DNA of 64,000 nucleotides from CAZTDP01 sp964612565. GTDB taxonomy: Bacteria; Patescibacteriota; WWE3; UBA101185; UBA10185. The position numbers were made by a program, and so were the translations under genes. Positions 35,052 to 42,639 of this stretch are shown in pieces. The stretch is from the NCBI GenBank assembly GCA_964612565.1, contig CAZTDP010000001.1, positions 124,001 through 188,000 on the forward strand, written 5' to 3'. The notes under the pieces were generated by a model. That model saw only the letters and a list, made by a program, of their open reading frames with translations. It was not told the origin of the DNA and ran no database searches. Positions within the stretch are counted from its first letter, which is position 1. The number at the start of each line of letters is the position of its first letter.

Positions 35052-35327
35052 TTAAAGATTGGAATTTATCCAGCTCTTTACAAATTCTTTGGGCATTGCT
35101 CCTTCTTTTCGGCTAACCTCTTTGTTATCCTTGAGGATCACAAACGTAGGGATGCTAAAAATTCCAAATTTTGCGGAAAGATCACTTTCCACTTCGACAT
35201 CGACTTTTTTAAATTCTATTTTTCCCTCGTACTCTTTTTCAAGTTGATCTAAAACAGGAGCCATTATTTTGCAGGGGCCACACCAATCTGCATAAAAATC
35301 TAACAATTGGATCATATAAATCTCCAT
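35052..35327 (-). CDS. trxA: Thioredoxin
   Basis: 91 residues with the active site DFYADWCGPCKIMAP, followed by KVDVEVESDLSAKFGIFSIPTFVILKD with the cis-Pro loop. It reduces protein disulfides. The N-terminal strand and helix of the 105-residue type are shortened. Two starts compete: the ATG at 35327, exactly 6 nt past a TATAAA (35338-35333) and so leaderless, and the ATG at 35315 with GGAG 6 nt upstream. It is divergent from dacA. Confidence 0.9.
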   Translation of the reverse strand: MEIYMIQLLDFYADWCGPCKIMAPVLDQLEKEYEGKIEFKKVDVEVESDLSAKFGIFSIPTFVILKDNKEVSRKEGAMPKEFVKSWINSNL

Positions 35328-35414
35328 GAAACTTTATACTGGTGGTTTGCATTTCCACACACAAGCGCAATGTTCTTACGCGTTAATTATGATAACATAA
35401 AATCCGTTTATCCT

Positions 35415-36500
35415 ATGCATCAGAGTTTACTAAATTCGAGCCGTAAAAAAATCTTAACAGGAATGGGGTATCGTGCTTTAGGTCAAAATATTTTGCCTGC
35501 TACTTCCGAGAAAAAGCCCCGAGCGTGGATAAGGCCTGCCTACCTAGTATTAATTGCGATTTTATTTATTATCTTTTTCATCTTTTTTAAAGAACGTATA
35601 CAAAAATATGCAAAAACAGTAAATACGCCCACCCAAGTTGCCTCAAGCGAAGACCGCTATGCCGCCACAATTTTAAAACTGGCCCAAGACCGCGCGGTGT
35701 TTAAAGTTGAACAGCCTGATCCGGCCGGTTACAGCGCTTTACAAATTTCGGGAGAGTCGGGAATTATGGTAGACGCCCAAACCGGTAAAGTTTTATTTGC
35801 AAAAGATTCAGATAAAAAAATGAAATTAGCAAGTTTGATAAAAATTATGACGGCCCTTTTAACCCTCGAACATAAAAACCTTTCGGATTACGCAACAATA
35901 AGCGAGCAGTCCGCCTCAGTTGGAGAAAATGTTATGGGAATTTCTGAAGGCGAAGTTTACACATACGAAGAGTTGTTATATGGCCTTATCTTAAATTCCG
36001 GAAACGACGCCGCGTACGCCTTGGCCGAAAATGTTGCAGGAAGCGAGCCCGAGTTTGTTAAGTGGATGAACCGTCGTGCCGCCGAACTTGGTTTAACAAA
36101 TACTTATTTTTATGACCCGAGCGGTTTAGATGACCGTTCCTATACTACAGTTAAAGATTTGGCAGTTTTAACTCAATACGCGCTTCGTTACCCTGAATTT
36201 AAAGAAATTGTAAAAACAGTCGAAAAGGAATTGCCTTATTCAGATAACCATAAATATCTCTATTTTTATAATCAGACAAATTTATTAACAACTTATCCCG
36301 GTGTTGCTGGAGTCAAAACAGGGTACACAGAAGAGGCAGGCTTATGTCTTGTAACTTACGCTCAAAATGACGGTAAGGAGGTTATAGGTGTCGTTTTAAA
36401 TAGCATTGATAGAAAAGGTGATATGGTTTTAATGTTGGATTACGGATATAACTCTTTGGGAATTCAAATCGACCACCCTGCGCTTCAAATCGGCTATTAA
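35415..36500 (+). CDS. dacA: D-alanyl-D-alanine carboxypeptidase (S11 serine hydrolase)
   Basis: 361 residues. A transmembrane anchor (LVLIAILFIIFFIFF) precedes the penicillin-binding domain: SxxK in KLASLIKIMTA, SxN in LILNSGNDAAYALAE, and KTG in GVKTGYTEEAGLC. It trims the terminal D-Ala from peptidoglycan stem peptides outside the membrane. I start at 35415, since TAAAAT at 35398-35403 predicts a start near 35410; the frame is open further upstream but crosses promoter sequence. It ends without the C-terminal amphipathic anchor of PBP5, consistent with N-terminal anchoring. Confidence 0.92.
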   Translation: MHQSLLNSSRKKILTGMGYRALGQNILPATSEKKPRAWIRPAYLVLIAILFIIFFIFFKERIQKYAKTVNTPTQVASSEDRYAATILKLAQDRAVFKVEQPDPAGYSALQISGESGIMVDAQTGKVLFAKDSDKKMKLASLIKIMTALLTLEHKNLSDYATISEQSASVGENVMGISEGEVYTYEELLYGLILNSGNDAAYALAENVAGSEPEFVKWMNRRAAELGLTNTYFYDPSGLDDRSYTTVKDLAVLTQYALRYPEFKEIVKTVEKELPYSDNHKYLYFYNQTNLLTTYPGVAGVKTGYTEEAGLCLVTYAQNDGKEVIGVVLNSIDRKGDMVLMLDYGYNSLGIQIDHPALQIGY

Positions 36501-36514
36501 TTGTTGCCAAATAC

Positions 36515-37006
36515 TCACTGGATCGATATCTTTTGTCCGACTTGAACATTGTTTACCGTTGTCCATCCGGAATTAGTTTCGACAACATAGAGTGAAGGAA
36601 TATGCGAACCGTAACTCGGACATTGTGCTGTTGTACACGGCTTTGCGTCTTTTTGAATGTATACAATATTCAAATCTTTATCTACCCACATCATATCCAG
36701 CGGTATTAAAGTGTCTTTCATCCAAAATGTGCTAACCATAGGTGTTTTAAAGTCAAAAAGCATTCCGCTATTTTGGTCCATACTCGTTCGATTCATCAGA
36801 CCTTTTGCTCTTTTCGCAGCCGTGTCGGCAACCTCAACATTGAGAATTGCGCCGGATTGAAACCCTATCTTTTTAGAAAAATCGTCGATTTTAACCTTTT
36901 GGGCGTTGCGTGTGGAGATGGCGGCTAGAGCAAGAACAGCTACAGCAACTCCGATTAATGTAAAGACTTGAATTGTCTTGCAATTTGATAAATTCACTAA
37001 ATTCAT
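36515..37006 (-). CDS. DUF192 family secreted/anchored protein
   Basis: 163 residues: an N-terminal transmembrane helix (about residues 14-30), then the DUF192 beta barrel with NVEVADTAAKRAKGLMNRTSMDQNSGMLF, TFWMKDTLIPLDMMWVDKD and VVETNSGW. Members are widespread extracytoplasmic proteins of unknown activity. An extra Cys pair (KPCTTAQCPS) may form a disulfide outside the cell. It is convergent with dacA, 14 nt apart. Confidence 0.85.
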   Translation of the reverse strand: MNLVNLSNCKTIQVFTLIGVAVAVLALAAISTRNAQKVKIDDFSKKIGFQSGAILNVEVADTAAKRAKGLMNRTSMDQNSGMLFDFKTPMVSTFWMKDTLIPLDMMWVDKDLNIVYIQKDAKPCTTAQCPSYGSHIPSLYVVETNSGWTTVNNVQVGQKISIQ

Positions 37007-37059
37007 TTTATCCTAAAACTCATTTTACCCTAAACGCAAGTATGTGATATGTTAGTTAC

Positions 37060-39021
37060 GTGTCTGAACAACTAACAGATCCGCTAAAAAATTTAAATGA
37101 TGACCAAATTCAAGCCGTTACTCACTTTTTAGGCCCGGCGTTAGTTGTGGCCGGACCGGGTAGCGGTAAAACAAGAGTTTTAACAAACCGTGTTGCCTAC
37201 TTGATTCAAACACACAATGTTTTGGAAGCAAACATCTTATGCGTAACTTTCACAAATAAGGCGGCAAACGAAATAAAAGAACGTGTTCAAAACCTTTTAA
37301 AAGGTAGAAGTTCTATTCCATGGAGCGGTACTTTTCACAGTATTTGTTCAAAAATTTTACGAAAGGACGGCCGCGAAATAGGCATTCCTGTTTCGTTTGT
37401 TATTTATGACACGGACGATCAAATCTCTTTGGTAAAAGGCATTATTAAGGACTTTGGAATTGATCCAAAAAAATTTAATCCCCGAGCACTGCTCGAAGCG
37501 ATTTCAAGTTCAAAATCAGAATTAATATCACCAAACGATTACGAAGGTTTTGCTCAAGGATATTTTCAGCGAACAGTTGCAAAAGTTTATCCGGAGTATC
37601 AAAAAAGATTACGCAAAAATAATGCCTTGGATTTTGATGACTTATTAGTCGAAACAGTTCATTTATTTGATGCTGTTCCTGCTATTTTAGAGAAATACCA
37701 AACCCTATTTAGGTTTATATTGGTGGACGAGTACCAGGACACAAATAAAGTTCAGTATGTTTTAACAAAGGTATTAGCTCAAAAACACAAAAATTTATTT
37801 GTGGTAGGAGATATGTCCCAAGCAATATATAGTTTTAGAGGCGCGGATTTTAGAAATATTTTGAATTTTCAAAACGACTACTCTGACGCAAAGATTTACA
37901 ATTTAGCTAAAAATTACCGTTCCACTCAAAATATTTTAGAGGCCGCAAAAGCAGTAATTAAAAACAATTCCACCCACATTCCTTTGGATCTTTGGACCGA
38001 AAATAATGCGGGTGATCGTTTGATTTCATACGAAAGTTCGTCCGAAAGCGATGAAGCTCAATTTTTAGTTACCGAAATTTCAAATGCGCTAATGTCGGGA
38101 AAAGATTATAAAGACATTGCCGTTTTATACAGAACTAACGCTCAGTCCAGAAACATCGAAGAGTTTCTTATTAAAAATAATATTCCATATAAAATTGTTG
38201 GGGGCCAAAGATTTTACAGCCGAAAAGAAATTAAAGATGTCATCTCCTTTTTAAAAGCAATTTATAATCCAAAAGATACAGTTTCGTGGGAAAGAATTAT
38301 AAATGTTCCTCCTCGAGGGCTTGGTCAAAAAACTATAGAAATGTTTAAAGATTTGGATTGGGATTTAACAACAATTGAAGAACGTTCAAAGCTCCCCATT
38401 CGCGAGTGGATAAAATTTGCAGAAGACCATTCTACGCAAGAATTAATGGAAAGAGTATTAGAAGATACCGGTTATATAAAATGGCTCGACGACGGATCTG
38501 ATGAAAACTTCCAACGAATTGAAAACATAAACGAACTAAAGTCTGTTGCCGCTCAATTTGTTGAGCTTAGCGAGTTTCTGGAAAATGTTTCTCTAATTGA
38601 GAGCTCCGACCGTCCACGGTCCGATGACTACAACGCAATTACTTTAATGACAGTTCACGCATCAAAAGGTCTTGAATTTCCAATTATTTTTATTGTCGGT
38701 ATGGAAGAAGGATTGTTTCCCCACGCGCAGTCCCTGCTGGAAATGGACGAGCTAGAAGAAGAACGCCGTCTTTGTTATGTCGCTATAACACGTGCAAGAG
38801 AAAAAGTTTACCTAACGCACGCTGTCTCGCGCTTATATTTTGGAAACATCCAGTCAAATTTACCGAGCAGATTTTTAAATGAAATTCCCGAAGAGGTCGT
38901 GGAACATAAAGGTTCACAAAGAGCACAACGTAAACCTCAACATTTTAACAGGCGCGGTAACAGCGACAGCGATTTTTTGGATGACCTGGATTTTGATAGA
39001 AACAATTTTAGTTGGGATTAA
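37060..39021 (+). CDS. UvrD/PcrA/Rep-type superfamily 1 DNA helicase
   Basis: 653 residues. Helicase motifs in order: Q motif LNDDQIQAV, Walker A AGPGSGKTRVLTNRV, Ia TFTNKAANEI, II VDEYQDTN, III GDMSQAIYSFRGAD, IV NYRSTQNIL, V TVHASKGLEFPIIFIVGMEEGLFPH, and VI RRLCYVAITRAREKVYLTHA. The C-terminal tail is charged. A 3'-5' helicase for repair and replication restart. It starts with GTG at 37060; TATGTT at 37048-37053 places transcription right at that codon. The exact UvrD, PcrA or Rep identity is not resolved. Confidence 0.94.
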   Translation: MSEQLTDPLKNLNDDQIQAVTHFLGPALVVAGPGSGKTRVLTNRVAYLIQTHNVLEANILCVTFTNKAANEIKERVQNLLKGRSSIPWSGTFHSICSKILRKDGREIGIPVSFVIYDTDDQISLVKGIIKDFGIDPKKFNPRALLEAISSSKSELISPNDYEGFAQGYFQRTVAKVYPEYQKRLRKNNALDFDDLLVETVHLFDAVPAILEKYQTLFRFILVDEYQDTNKVQYVLTKVLAQKHKNLFVVGDMSQAIYSFRGADFRNILNFQNDYSDAKIYNLAKNYRSTQNILEAAKAVIKNNSTHIPLDLWTENNAGDRLISYESSSESDEAQFLVTEISNALMSGKDYKDIAVLYRTNAQSRNIEEFLIKNNIPYKIVGGQRFYSRKEIKDVISFLKAIYNPKDTVSWERIINVPPRGLGQKTIEMFKDLDWDLTTIEERSKLPIREWIKFAEDHSTQELMERVLEDTGYIKWLDDGSDENFQRIENINELKSVAAQFVELSEFLENVSLIESSDRPRSDDYNAITLMTVHASKGLEFPIIFIVGMEEGLFPHAQSLLEMDELEEERRLCYVAITRAREKVYLTHAVSRLYFGNIQSNLPSRFLNEIPEEVVEHKGSQRAQRKPQHFNRRGNSDSDFLDDLDFDRNNFSWD

Positions 39022-39048
39022 TTTGTTAGCCAATGTATAATTTAATTT

Positions 39049-39810
39049 ATGTACGAGCCTCTAAAAGAGTTAGGACAAAATTTTTTAAGCGATCGTTCAA
39101 TAGTTTCAAACATGGTAAGTGCCTTAGAGGTTAAGGCCGGTGAAGATGTTATAGAGATAGGTCCGGGGCATGGTATTTTGACCGATATTATAGCCGAAAA
39201 GGTACGTTTGTTGGAAGACGCTAAGTTGTTTGCAGTGGAGCTGGATAAAAGATTTTACGATAAGCTCCAAGGCATGTACGTTCAGGATCAAAACATTGAA
39301 ATTGTTAACTCAAACATTCTTGATTGGATTCCAACATTTGAAACCGATAGAAACATAAAAATAATAGGATCGCTTCCATACTACATAACATCTCCTATAA
39401 TTCACCAAATTGTTAAAATGAACAAACAGCCAGAAATTGCCGTAGTTTTAATTCAAAAAGAAGTTGCTGATAAAATTTCGGCCAACGCGCCGGACGCTTC
39501 GTATCTTTCGAGCTTTGTTCAAACATTTTTTACAGTAGAAATGCTCTTTACGGTTTCAAAAAAGAAATTTAATCCCGAACCACAAGTGGATGGCGGGGTT
39601 TTAAAATTGACTAAACGAGATTCTCCAATTGCACCAAACGAGATCGAAAAGTACGAAGGGTTTTTACATAAAGCTTTTTCACACCCAAGAAAAATGTTAA
39701 ACAAACCTTTCACAAAGGAAGAGCTCGAAAAAGGAAATATTGCCCCTAATTTGCGTCCTCAAAATTTAACTTGTGACCAATGGGCGGCTTTTTATAATAT
39801 ACTAAAGTAA
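39049..39810 (+). CDS. ksgA: 16S rRNA dimethyladenosine transferase KsgA
   Basis: 253 residues. N-terminal LGQNFLSDRSIVSNMV, SAM motif I VIEIGPGHGILT, then VELDKRFYDKL and the catalytic motif IV as GSLPYYITSPI (usual NxPY, here SLPYY). The C-terminal domain has the AFSHPRKML-type segment. It dimethylates two adjacent adenosines of the 3'-terminal 16S hairpin. The change from Asn to Ser in NLPY is notable because Asn contacts the target adenine. A perfect TATAAT at 39036-39041 ends 7 nt before the ATG. Confidence 0.93.
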   Translation: MYEPLKELGQNFLSDRSIVSNMVSALEVKAGEDVIEIGPGHGILTDIIAEKVRLLEDAKLFAVELDKRFYDKLQGMYVQDQNIEIVNSNILDWIPTFETDRNIKIIGSLPYYITSPIIHQIVKMNKQPEIAVVLIQKEVADKISANAPDASYLSSFVQTFFTVEMLFTVSKKKFNPEPQVDGGVLKLTKRDSPIAPNEIEKYEGFLHKAFSHPRKMLNKPFTKEELEKGNIAPNLRPQNLTCDQWAAFYNILK

Positions 39811-39816
39811 CTAACT

Positions 39817-40548
39817 ATGAAATTTAGCATTTTAATACCAACTTTAAATGAAGAAAAATACATTGGAAAACTCCTCCAGTCGCTTGTAGAACAAACATAT
39901 AAGGACTTTGAGGTCATTGTTGTTGACGGTAACAGCGAGGATAAAACAATCGAAATAATTGAATCCTTTAAAGACAAACTTAACGTTAAAGCTTTAAAAG
40001 CAGAAAAACGCGGGGTTTCATGCCAAAGAAATTTTGCGGCAGCAAATGCTAAGGCAGACCACTTAGTATTTTTTGATGCGGATGTTAATCCCGAGCCTTC
40101 TTTTATCGAGAAAGTTAACAGTTACATATCCGTAAACGATGTAGACATTTTAACTTCGTGGAACATCCCTATATCCGATAAAAAAGTTGATGAATTTTTA
40201 TACTGGGTATTTAATCAATTTTACCTTGAGCCGCTAAAACACCGTTTTCCTGCTGCTGTCGGTACCTTCATTTATGTTAAGAAAGAATCTTTTAACAGTG
40301 TTGGGGGTTTCCACGAAGAAATAAATTTAGCAGAAGATTTTGATCTTGTTCGAAGAATGTTTAAAAAGGGGTTTAAGTACGCTCTTTTAAAAGATCCGGC
40401 AATAAAATTTAGTGTAAGGCGTATGGAAAAAGAAGGCCGTGTCCAGTTTGTGTGGAAAAACATAAGAGCCGGTTTTGACTATCACCTTAAAGGTGCAGCA
40501 AAAATGCAAGGCAAGTTTAAACACGAATTTGGAAAATTTAACGATTAA
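39817..40548 (+). CDS. Family 2 glycosyltransferase
   Basis: 243 residues, GT-A fold: FSILIPTLNEEKYIGKLLQSL, VIVVDGNSEDKT, and the metal-binding DxD in VFFDADVNPEP, with the acceptor-site AEDFDLVRRM. No transmembrane segments stand out, so it is a soluble or peripheral enzyme transferring a sugar from a nucleotide donor. It starts 7 nt after ksgA and has a TATACT (39798-39803) of its own. It probably serves cell-wall glycopolymer synthesis, given the LCP and FemAB neighbours. Confidence 0.87.
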   Translation: MKFSILIPTLNEEKYIGKLLQSLVEQTYKDFEVIVVDGNSEDKTIEIIESFKDKLNVKALKAEKRGVSCQRNFAAANAKADHLVFFDADVNPEPSFIEKVNSYISVNDVDILTSWNIPISDKKVDEFLYWVFNQFYLEPLKHRFPAAVGTFIYVKKESFNSVGGFHEEINLAEDFDLVRRMFKKGFKYALLKDPAIKFSVRRMEKEGRVQFVWKNIRAGFDYHLKGAAKMQGKFKHEFGKFND

Positions 40549-40576
40549 CCTTAGAATTCTTCAAAATCTCAAAAAG

Positions 40577-40746
40577 TAAAAAATCCGGGCAAATACTTGA
40601 TAGGTCCTAGTACCTGTCCGGACTTTGTGGCCCGGATACCCCTACCCGAAGCCGTCTCCTTCGTACCCCGCCTCGAAAATGAGTGCGGTTAGCTTTAATT
40701 TTGCCCGCGTTAGCAGACGGGGAAGGCGCCAATGCAGCTTCCTTAC
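40577..40746 (-). ncRNA. Candidate structured standalone ncRNA (~170 nt)
   Basis: The 248-bp gap between the glycosyltransferase and FemAB genes is visibly GC-rich against its surroundings and lacks an ORF. On the minus strand it has TTGACG (40780-40775), a 17-nt spacer and TATGTT (40757-40752), giving a start near 40745. It ends with an 8-bp stem ATCCGGGC (40637-40630) with GCCCGGAT (40590-40583) followed by T6. Inner hairpins include CGAAG/CTTCG and AGGT/ACCT, plus a longer pairing CCTTCCCCG with CGGGG-N4-AAGG. I matched it to no known family (not tRNA, 6S, SRP, tmRNA, RNase P or a riboswitch I know). No gene follows on this strand. Confidence 0.6.
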
Positions 40747-40751
40747 CTATG

Positions 40752-40780
40752 AACATATCCTATAAATAGCACGGCGTCAA
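40752..40780 (-). promoter_or_regulatory. Promoter of the candidate ncRNA
   Basis: TTGACG (40780-40775), exactly 17 nt, then TATGTT (40757-40752) on the minus strand. It is back-to-back with the FemAB promoter (TATACT 40784-40789 on the plus strand), so the two may interfere. Confidence 0.6.
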
Positions 40781-40796
40781 TGATATACTCGAAGCC

Positions 40797-41732
40797 ATGG
40801 GCAAGCATTTTTTGCAGTCGGAATATTGGCAAAAATTTAAGAACGACTACGGGACGCCCGCAATAATTGCCGGTGACGTTTTATATACTGTACACAAAAT
40901 TCCTTTTAGTAATTACAACTACGCTTACTGTCCAAGAGTGAATCCTTTGGATATTAAATTTAACGAACTTGAGGAATCTTTAAAACAAAACGGATGTATT
41001 GCTGTACATTTTGATGTTCCAAATATTATAAAAGGTAGTACCAAAGAAAAAGAAGCGGTTAATTTTCTTAAAGAACATTGCGTAGTGTCCCAAAGAGATG
41101 AATTTGCTAAAGCAAATTTTTTTATTGATCTTACAAAATCCGAAGAAGAACTGCTTAATAACATGCATAAAAAACATAAATATAATGTTAACTACGCCCA
41201 GCGAAATGGTGTTACCGTAATAGAAAATTCCACAAAAGAAGGTTTTGAAAAGTTTTATGCCCTGTATAAGGAAACAGGACAGCGCCAAAAATTCTATTTT
41301 AGGTCCCACACATACTTAGAAAAACTTTGGGATGTTGTCAGCACCGCGGGATTGGGCCACATTTTAATTGCCGAACACGAAGAAAAACCTTTAGCTGCGT
41401 GGTTGTTAATAAACTACGACGGCGTGCTGTATTATCCCTACGGAGGTTCTACAGAGGAAAAAAAGAACGTTTTTGCAAGCAACCTACTAGGCTGGGAAAC
41501 AATTAAACTTGGTAAAAAATTAGGTTGTAGCTTGTTTGATATGTGGGGAGCTTCCGAAGATTTAAATGATGAGGCCGATTCATATCACGGCTTCTCAATA
41601 TTTAAATCAAAATTTGGCGCACAGCATGTTTTATATATAAATTCCTACGACCTTGTATTAAATCCGCCGTTATACAAGATATTTACTACAGCAAATGATT
41701 TAAGATGGAAACTTTTAAACATTTTGAGATAG
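40797..41732 (+). CDS. FemAB-like peptidyltransferase (first of pair)
   Basis: 311 residues with the twin-GNAT FemAB/MurM organisation: LQSEYWQKFKNDYGTPAI at the N-terminus, VHFDVPNI, then MHKKHKYNVNYAQRNGVTV, typical of the substrate helix, and LAAWLLINYDGVLYYPYGGSTEE and LFDMWGA. FemAB enzymes add aminoacyl residues from aminoacyl-tRNA to lipid II, building the cross-bridge. TATACT at 40784-40789 ends 7 nt before the ATG. A second copy follows one nt downstream. Confidence 0.85.
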   Translation: MGKHFLQSEYWQKFKNDYGTPAIIAGDVLYTVHKIPFSNYNYAYCPRVNPLDIKFNELEESLKQNGCIAVHFDVPNIIKGSTKEKEAVNFLKEHCVVSQRDEFAKANFFIDLTKSEEELLNNMHKKHKYNVNYAQRNGVTVIENSTKEGFEKFYALYKETGQRQKFYFRSHTYLEKLWDVVSTAGLGHILIAEHEEKPLAAWLLINYDGVLYYPYGGSTEEKKNVFASNLLGWETIKLGKKLGCSLFDMWGASEDLNDEADSYHGFSIFKSKFGAQHVLYINSYDLVLNPPLYKIFTTANDLRWKLLNILR

Positions 41733-41733
41733 C

Positions 41734-42639
41734 ATGTTAACAAGGGAAAAAGACATCAAACAAAGTGATAGTTGGGGTAGTTATTTAAGCCAATTAGGAT
41801 GGAAAATAAAAACAACCTCATCAGGTATAAAGATAGCCGTTAGATATATCGGGCGGTTTGGTTTCACAAAAATTCAGCACCCGGCCAGTTTTTCAAAAAA
41901 CGATATCTTGGAAATAGAAAAGATCTGTCGGGACAACAAATGTTTGTACATAAAGATCGAGCCTGATTTCAATCAGGACATGTCGGTCTTTGATGGGCTG
42001 CACTATGAACGCTCCAGCACTGCAAACAGCTCCCCATCGGTGATATGGGTCGATCTGAACCACGATGAAAAAGACCTTTGGGGCAGGCTTTCTAGCAGCG
42101 CCAGAAATTCGGTAAATCGATCCAGACGGGCAGGTTTTTACGTTAGGATTTCCGAGATGCCTTCAGATGACATAATCCAAAAGCTGCACGCCTTGTTAAT
42201 TGAAACCGGGGCAGCAAAGCATTTTTATGTAGAACCTGCTAACGAAGTTACAGCTAGGATTCGAGCATTCGGCGATCAGGCGGCTATTGCCTTTGTATAT
42301 AATTCGCAAAATGAAATTCAAGCAGCGAAACTTTTGCTTGGATACAACGATATAGTTACTTACGATGTTGGAGGCATGAAAAACAAAGCAAGAAATAATA
42401 GATCAGGATACCTATTGGTTTGGGAAGTTATGATGTTTGCAAAGTCTCGCGGATATAAAATATTCGACCTCGGCGGTGTGCACGACAAAAGGTTTTCAGC
42501 TTTTACAAGAAACTGGGAGGGGTTCTCTCATTTTAAAGAGATGTTTGGCGGAGAAAAGATAGAATTTCCAGAACCTAGAATAAAATATCTTAGCAAGATT
42601 TTAAGGCTGGTGACTAGCGTTGCCGGTACTAACCTTTGA
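41734..42639 (+). CDS. FemAB-like peptidyltransferase (second of pair)
   Basis: 301 residues, the same family as the previous gene but divergent: SSSARNSVNRSRRAGFYVRI is the FemAB lipid II-side helix and IQAAKLLLGYNDIVTYDVGGMKNKARNNRSG the second GNAT half, with YKIFDLGGVHD. Two adjacent FemAB genes suggest a two-step cross-bridge, each adding a different or successive amino acid. It starts one nt after the previous stop and overlaps the convergent helicase-nuclease gene by 11 nt at its end. Confidence 0.82.
   Translation: MLTREKDIKQSDSWGSYLSQLGWKIKTTSSGIKIAVRYIGRFGFTKIQHPASFSKNDILEIEKICRDNKCLYIKIEPDFNQDMSVFDGLHYERSSTANSSPSVIWVDLNHDEKDLWGRLSSSARNSVNRSRRAGFYVRISEMPSDDIIQKLHALLIETGAAKHFYVEPANEVTARIRAFGDQAAIAFVYNSQNEIQAAKLLLGYNDIVTYDVGGMKNKARNNRSGYLLVWEVMMFAKSRGYKIFDLGGVHDKRFSAFTRNWEGFSHFKEMFGGEKIEFPEPRIKYLSKILRLVTSVAGTNL

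Noticed and set aside
40577..40746. Known RNA identity for the structured region (tRNA, 6S, SRP, RNase P, riboswitch)
   Set aside because: A weak resemblance to the SRP GGAAGCAG motif and to the RNase P AAAGTCCGG motif was seen, but the surrounding pairing partners are absent; 5' and 3' ends do not pair as in 6S; no downstream gene for a riboswitch.
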